Assembly (NCBI GenBank): GCA_017484095.1
Contig: JAFUTU010000032.1
Coordinates: forward strand, 121,833 to 185,832
DNA: 64,000 nt
Direction of reading: 5' to 3'
Source of the DNA: Ruminococcus sp.
GTDB lineage: Bacteria; Bacillota; Clostridia; Oscillospirales; Ruminococcaceae
Positions 59,972-64,000 of the stretch are shown in pieces. How positions within the stretch are numbered: position 1 is the stretch's first letter; each line of letters starts with the position of its first letter. A program made the translations under genes and the position numbers. Below the pieces are notes generated by a model that saw nothing but the letters and a program-made list of their open reading frames with translations, made no database searches and had not been told where the DNA came from.

Positions 59972-61969
59972 TTACCAATCCTTAGAGATGCCTTTGTTTC
60001 TGGCTTCTTCCACCAGTTCATCGAACAGCTCTTTTTCATTTGCATACGGCACCAGCACATTAACACCTGAGCTTTGTATGAAACTATATTCCTTTTCGAC
60101 TTTCGCAAAATCGTGTTCTTCTATAGCTTTTACCAAATCGTTCTTATCATGATCATAGTTGTTATCCTCATATATCATAGTATAGTATTCTCTGATATGC
60201 TCCGGCGAGGATATGTCTATCGGGTGACGAGCACTTAAGAGCTTGACTTTGAGTGCTGCATTCTCTATAAATTTTGCAGGATAAAGCTTTGGTTCATCAG
60301 GAATAAAGACCCTGACCCTACCCTTTCTTCTGCCGTTTCGATTACATCGCCCTGCACACTGAACTATCGAATCCAGCGAAGCAAGCGCCCGGTACATCAC
60401 GCAAAAATCCAGATCTACTCCCGCTTCTATACATGATGTCGATACCAGCCTGCAAGGAAGACCATTTCCAAGCCTTTCGGCAACATCTTTTATCACGTTG
60501 TCTCTGTGGCTTTTGCACATATCTGTTGAGATATGGAAGCATTCGCCCTCAGCACACTGCTTACTCAGCAGATCAAACAGCTTGTTAGTATGATCCTTTC
60601 GGTTAAGAACACAGCACACACTCCTTTCATCTGACATCTCCTCTGCAATCTGCTCCAAAAGTATTGGCTTTTCTATATCCCATTCGATTTCAACACGTTT
60701 TGTTCTTGAATATAATGCTGTGGGATCAGATATTATCTCTCTAGAATTGAATTTGATATCTGGTCTGACATCAAAGGCAGGTTGAGTTGCAGTTGAAAAA
60801 AGCGCTGTGCTGTTGAATGTGTCACAAAGCGCTCTCATAGTCTCCATCGTCGTTCCGACCAATTCAGCGGGTATGCTCTGGGCCTCGTCAAACACAACTA
60901 CGCTATTAGCTGCATTGTGCAAAAATCGCAGGTCAGATGGCTTTGATTTGAAAAATGCCTCAAAAAACTTAACAGATGTTGTAATGATAACCGGCATATC
61001 CCAGCGTTCTGCAAGCAGCTTGATCTCATCTCCATCTCCGTATGCAGCCATGCTGTGAGATTCAAGGACATCTCCGCATATCTCTTTGTAAATTTTAGTA
61101 TTCTGAGAGATTATTGACAAAAACGGAAGAACGATGATTATTCTCTTCTTATTGTATATCTTTGCATGCCTTGCAGCAAATGCCAGCAGAGCTAAAGTCT
61201 TTCCTGTACCGGTAGGGGCAGTCAGAGTAAACATCCCAGGCTCGTTTTTGGCCGCTTTAAAACAGCTTTCATAAACTTCGTTCCTTATCTTAACAAGTTC
61301 GCTGTCCGCATTTGAATGGATTATTATTCTCTCGCGGTATTTTTTCAGTTCATCTAGAATGCTGTCAGCATTGAGGCGTCTTTGATCAACAGTTTCAAGT
61401 ATACTTTCGTCCTCATGCGAAGCCGTAGCAGTATAATCTCCATCACACAAGCATGATAACAATATCCGGCAGTGCAGCATTTCGGGCAGATTATTATAGA
61501 AAGAAACGATATCTTTTTTCAGCACAGGCTTATCTTTCGGGATCATATCCTTGCTGCGTATATAATCCCACGCTGTTCTGTGCTGTTGTTCTCCATATAC
61601 CGCAAAGCGTTTTCCTCGTCCCGTATCATTAGGACTTCTTTTAAGTATTGCATTTTCAAGGTCATCATCAATATACCATTGTAATCCGTCATGGTGAGCA
61701 TATATGACTCTTGCAAGCTGTTTGTATCCTTTCAGAAAATAAGCTCCCGCAGCTGCGTGGTTAACATTGTGTTCTCTGCCATCAAGAACACTCTGAAACA
61801 GATCCGATGCTTTCCCGGCATCATGGAACACTCCCATCCATCGGCCGGCGCTTCCTTCGCCAAAGCAGTCAGCAAAGCCTTTTGCCAGGGCAGCAGTTTT
61901 TGCAAGATGATCTGAAAGAGGTTCCTTTTTCCCTGAACTATTCTCGCTGTGAGCATAATATTCCTTCAT
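59972..61969 (-). CDS. cas3: Cas3 HD-nuclease/helicase, C-terminal part deleted
   Basis: 665 residues. HD nuclease domain with HDAGKAS (His 49, Asp 50), VNHAAAG and YAHHDGLQ; SF2 helicase with Walker A PTGTGKT (about 253), VVFDEAQS, SCIEAGVDLDF and QCAGRCNRNG. All catalytic motifs are present. The frame stops after ARNKGISKDW; the following 60 bases encode, in another frame, EFYDKDEGLHFYDESSLDYL up to a stop at 59905, which looks like the true C-terminus. About 40-50 residues between are gone. First gene of the operon; GGAGGTGGG precedes the ATG. Confidence 0.9.
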   Translation of the reverse strand: MKEYYAHSENSSGKKEPLSDHLAKTAALAKGFADCFGEGSAGRWMGVFHDAGKASDLFQSVLDGREHNVNHAAAGAYFLKGYKQLARVIYAHHDGLQWYIDDDLENAILKRSPNDTGRGKRFAVYGEQQHRTAWDYIRSKDMIPKDKPVLKKDIVSFYNNLPEMLHCRILLSCLCDGDYTATASHEDESILETVDQRRLNADSILDELKKYRERIIIHSNADSELVKIRNEVYESCFKAAKNEPGMFTLTAPTGTGKTLALLAFAARHAKIYNKKRIIIVLPFLSIISQNTKIYKEICGDVLESHSMAAYGDGDEIKLLAERWDMPVIITTSVKFFEAFFKSKPSDLRFLHNAANSVVVFDEAQSIPAELVGTTMETMRALCDTFNSTALFSTATQPAFDVRPDIKFNSREIISDPTALYSRTKRVEIEWDIEKPILLEQIAEEMSDERSVCCVLNRKDHTNKLFDLLSKQCAEGECFHISTDMCKSHRDNVIKDVAERLGNGLPCRLVSTSCIEAGVDLDFCVMYRALASLDSIVQCAGRCNRNGRRKGRVRVFIPDEPKLYPAKFIENAALKVKLLSARHPIDISSPEHIREYYTMIYEDNNYDHDKNDLVKAIEEHDFAKVEKEYSFIQSSGVNVLVPYANEKELFDELVEEARNKGISKDW

Positions 61970-61986
61970 TATCCCACCTCCTGATT

Positions 61987-62063
61987 AGCGATTATTCACA
62001 AATTATTTCAACAATCGCTTATAACCAAATTGTTATATTATCACAAAAAGCAGGTACTGTCAA
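61987..62063 (-). promoter_or_regulatory. Promoter and inverted repeat of the cas operon
   Basis: Minus-strand TTGACA (62063-62058), 17 bases, TAATAT (62040-62035). In the leader AGCGATTATT (61987-61996) and AACAATCGCT (62010-62019) form an inverted repeat with one mismatch, a candidate operator. Confidence 0.65.
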
Positions 62064-62160
62064 TAGGATGCTTTCTTCGCGTTATTCTGTTATCGTCCAA
62101 CTTGATAATTAAGGATACCCGGTAATGGTGAGAAAGTAATTATAAGTATGAAGATAGAGC

Positions 62161-62235
62161 TGGGGAGGAGGCTGGGGAAAAGAAATACATAAGTATAAAA
62201 GTCGCCGCTGAGTTTTTGGCTCGGCGGCGGTTTAT
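62161..62235. repeat. 75-bp intergenic repeat, copy 2
   Basis: Matches copy 1 (52811-52887): G-rich start, AGAAATACATAAGTATAAAA, then TCGCCGCTGAG..GGCTCGGCGGCGG with a few base changes. Both copies are in the same orientation, either side of the cas block. Confidence 0.8.
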
Positions 62236-62294
62236 CTTATTTCGTTTGGTTTTCACTCCACATCAAGCGGCACCTTGCTGTCCGGCGCAGGAAG

Positions 62295-62400
62295 CTACCT
62301 ATTCAACACCCTCAGTTCCTCATCAGAAAGCTCGATCTCTCCCGCCTGAGCATTTTCTATCGTGTGCTCTGACCTATCGCAGGCACGGAGATACCGCTTT
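62295..62400 (-). pseudogene. C-terminal remnant of an aldo/keto reductase-like gene
   Basis: Read leftward: ISVPAIGQSTR in one frame, then TIENAQAGEIELSDEELRVL and a stop at 62297-62295 in the next frame. The EN..a.eieLsdEEl pattern is the usual end of aldo/keto reductases. Only about 35 codons remain and they are frameshifted. Confidence 0.4.
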
Positions 62401-62441
62401 TCAGAATGACTTTTTTCATATACTTTGATCTCGCTTTGAAA

Positions 62442-63207
62442 TTACTTTTCCTCACGCTCTCTCGCCGAAATAAACCTATACAGTAGCAGCAGCGAGACCG
62501 TCATAATCACAGCCTCGGTGATCGGCTGGGCTTTTATCATTCCGCCGAATCCGAAGAGTGAGTTCAGCACAAGAAGCATCGGAATGTAGAGTATCAGCTG
62601 CCGTACCAGAGTTATGCAAAAGGCGTAGATAAGCTTGCCCATTGCCTGAAATGACATTCGACACATCGACACCGTACTCACGAACGGCAGTATAAACATG
62701 ATGTTGCGAAGCACCCTTGCGCCTATCATGATGACCTTTGCAGACTCGGAGAAAATGCCGATAAGGAGTGGTGCCAGCGCACCGTAAAGCACCATTAAAA
62801 TTAACGCCCGCTTTAAGAATTGCTTTCATTCTTGGGTAGTTTTTCGCGCCGTAATTGTAACCCATAAGCGGCTGAGTTCCTGCGGTGAAGCCCTGATAGA
62901 TGTAGTTGTCGAGGCTCAGCAGCTTCTGCGCGATGCCCATAGCCGCCACCATCAACTCGCCGTAAGCCACCGCAAGGTTGTTGTTGACGATAAACGCCGC
63001 TGAAGAAAGCAGTGTCTCCAGCGAGGCAGGAATGCCCACCCAGTATATCTCACCGAGTATCTTCGCTTTCAGGATAATGTATTTCGCCGAGGGTGTGAGC
63101 AGGGTCTTGCCCATGATATAGAAAAGCAGCGATGCGCCCATTCCTGCGGCGTTACCGATTATCGTGGCGATAGCTGCACCCCCTATCTGCAAGCCGAAGG
63201 TGAAACT
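62442..63207 (-). pseudogene. MATE-family efflux transporter, truncated and frameshifted
   Basis: Starts inside the transporter (MSFTFGLQIGGAAIATIIGN) and includes GIPASLETLLSSAAFIVNN and GFTAGTQPLMGYNYGAKNY, the conserved second-half blocks of MATE proteins. Near 62800 the frame shifts from AGVNFNG to MVLYGALAPLLIGIFSE and then runs to 62442. The N-terminal 150-200 residues are missing and are replaced by a helicase fragment at about 63207. Confidence 0.8.
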
Positions 63208-63520
63208 CATCTAAAACTATGTAATCAAACTCATGCCCCGACAGCTCCGGGGACGTCATCTGCGACAAACGGCTGTAGGTGAAAAACGTTACATTTCCAA
63301 GGTCGATATCGTTCTTTTCAGCAATGCTTTCAAGCTGCGAAAAGATGTACACCGAAGGCGAGCACACAGCAAAGCCTGCCCCCCTGTTGTCGGCGATCAG
63401 CTGCAAGATCAGATAGCTCTTGCCGGTGCCTGTGGGCTGCACTACGGCTACGCGGTCATTCGTTTTGAATTGCTCGGCTATATTTGCGTAGGTCGGTTTG
63501 TTGTGTGTGCGCAGTAACAT
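63195..63520 (-). pseudogene. N-terminal fragment of an SF2 (DExH) helicase
   Basis: From the ATG at 63520 (GAGGTG upstream): MLLRTHNKPTYANIAEQF, Walker A VVQPTGTGKSYLI, TFFTYSRLS and motif II YIVLDEFH. Right after DEFH the sequence becomes MATE coding sequence in another frame. So about 108 residues remain of a restriction-type or defence-type helicase. Confidence 0.75.
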
Positions 63521-63548
63521 TTTTATCACCTCGGTCCTCTTTGAAAAT

Positions 63549-63576
63549 GAGCATTTCTATTTTGGTAGAAATGCTC
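63549..63576 (-). terminator. Terminator of rfbB
   Basis: A perfect 11-bp stem, GAGCATTTCTA (63549-63559) with TAGAAATGCTC (63566-63576); read leftward it is followed by ATTTTC. Confidence 0.75.
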
Positions 63577-63588
63577 GGTTACACACTG

Positions 63589-63999
63589 TTATTTATCTAT
63601 TGTCTCTCTATCCCCATACATCTTCTCATAATATCCCTGATACTCTCCCGAAATAATAGTCTCCCACCACTCACGGTTGTTGAGGTACCAGTCGATCGTC
63701 TTCTTTATGCCGTCCTCGAACTTAGTCTCTGGCAGCCAACCAAGCTCGTTGTGTATCTTGGTCGGGTCGATCGCGTAGCGCATATCGTGACCCTTTCTAT
63801 CCTCAACGTGAACGATCAGGCTCTCGGGCTTGTCAAGGGCTTTGCAGATCAGCTTCACAATGTCGATGTTCTTCATCTCATTGTGTCCGCCGATGTTATA
63901 GACTTCGCCAACTCTGCCTTTATGGATAACAAGGTCTATCGCCTTGCAGTGATCTTCAACGTAGAGCCAGTCTCTGACGTTGAGTCCTTCACCATAAAC
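63589..63999 (-). CDS. rfbB: dTDP-glucose 4,6-dehydratase, C-terminal part, cut by window end
   Basis: 137 codons run in from the window edge: VYGEGLNVRDWLYVEDHCKA, GEVYNIGGHNEM, and the end YAIDPTKIHNELGWLPET..WYLNNREWW, which is the standard RfbB/RmlB C-terminus. NAD-dependent SDR enzyme of dTDP-rhamnose synthesis. The Rossmann and catalytic YxxxK parts lie outside the window. Confidence 0.95.
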   Translation of the reverse strand, partial: VYGEGLNVRDWLYVEDHCKAIDLVIHKGRVGEVYNIGGHNEMKNIDIVKLICKALDKPESLIVHVEDRKGHDMRYAIDPTKIHNELGWLPETKFEDGIKKTIDWYLNNREWWETIISGEYQGYYEKMYGDRETIDK

Positions 64000-64000
64000 A

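Noticed and set aside
1..64000. tRNA and rRNA genes
   Set aside because: No cloverleaf with a GTTC-type T-loop and no rRNA stretch was recognised by eye; a covariance scan would be decisive.

Overview
The window reads as chromosome of a Gram-positive gut Clostridia bacterium, most likely a Ruminococcus (Oscillospiraceae). Pointers are the strong GGAGG ribosome binding sites, the SpoVT homologue, the dockerin-bearing and FN3-bearing secreted proteins, the Nfn complex and the many two-component ABC exporters. Most of the left 52 kb is ordinary, dense chromosome. The 32.4-35.2 kb and 52.8-63.5 kb stretches are accessory DNA in visible decay.

Layout. 0.3-4.7 kb: AraC regulator and a heterodimeric ABC exporter with one degenerate ATP site. 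4.8-10.7 kb: an operon with two DUF4430 surface proteins (one joined to an alpha/alpha-toroid, the intrinsic factor/transcobalamin architecture) and a complete ECF transporter (T, fused A-A, S), best read as corrinoid capture and uptake. 10.7-21 kb: AlaX-type editing protein, a 1558-residue DUF4011/SF1-helicase/Vsr/DUF3320 protein resembling the Hhe defence gene, a methyltransferase, a sialate O-acetylesterase, a GNAT and an ABC-F protein. 21.1-23.4 kb: PadR/DUF1700/small membrane protein/DUF4097/PspC envelope-stress-like operon behind a palindromic operator. 23.4-31.9 kb: NfnAB, YajC, RlmB, an 887-residue P-type-ATPase-like pseudoenzyme, Ung, polysaccharide deacetylase, low-molecular-weight phosphatase and a GNAT.

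32.4-35.2 kb is a scrambled prophage remnant (terminase N-terminus, broken MuF-type head protein with a toxin-like tail and its small partner) carrying an apparently intact HicA-HicB-SecB-like toxin/antitoxin/chaperone operon. 35.3-51.6 kb returns to chromosome: two membrane-bound EAL-domain c-di-GMP phosphodiesterases, MFS, RNase Z, ZIP transporter, HMA protein, glycerol kinase, GNAT, thioesterase, three secreted or surface proteins (beta-lactamase-like, lipoprotein, LRR-dockerin) and SpoVT.

52-63.5 kb is a graveyard. A frameshifted PH/SHOCT gene, a deleted AAA-ATPase/PD-(D/E)XK gene and a type I-C CRISPR-Cas locus (cas3-cas5-cas8c-cas7-[mini-array]-cas4-cas1-cas2) all carry damage: cas3 has lost part of its C-terminus, cas8c is frameshifted and then fused by deletion to cas7, cas4 has an in-frame nonsense codon, and the cas4/cas1 overlap has lost the cas1 ATG. 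One repeat-spacer-degenerate repeat remains, inside the operon. A 75-bp repeat lies on both sides of this block. Further right are aldo/keto reductase, MATE and helicase fragments, and the window ends inside rfbB.

All calls are from reading sequence and translations; no database search was possible.
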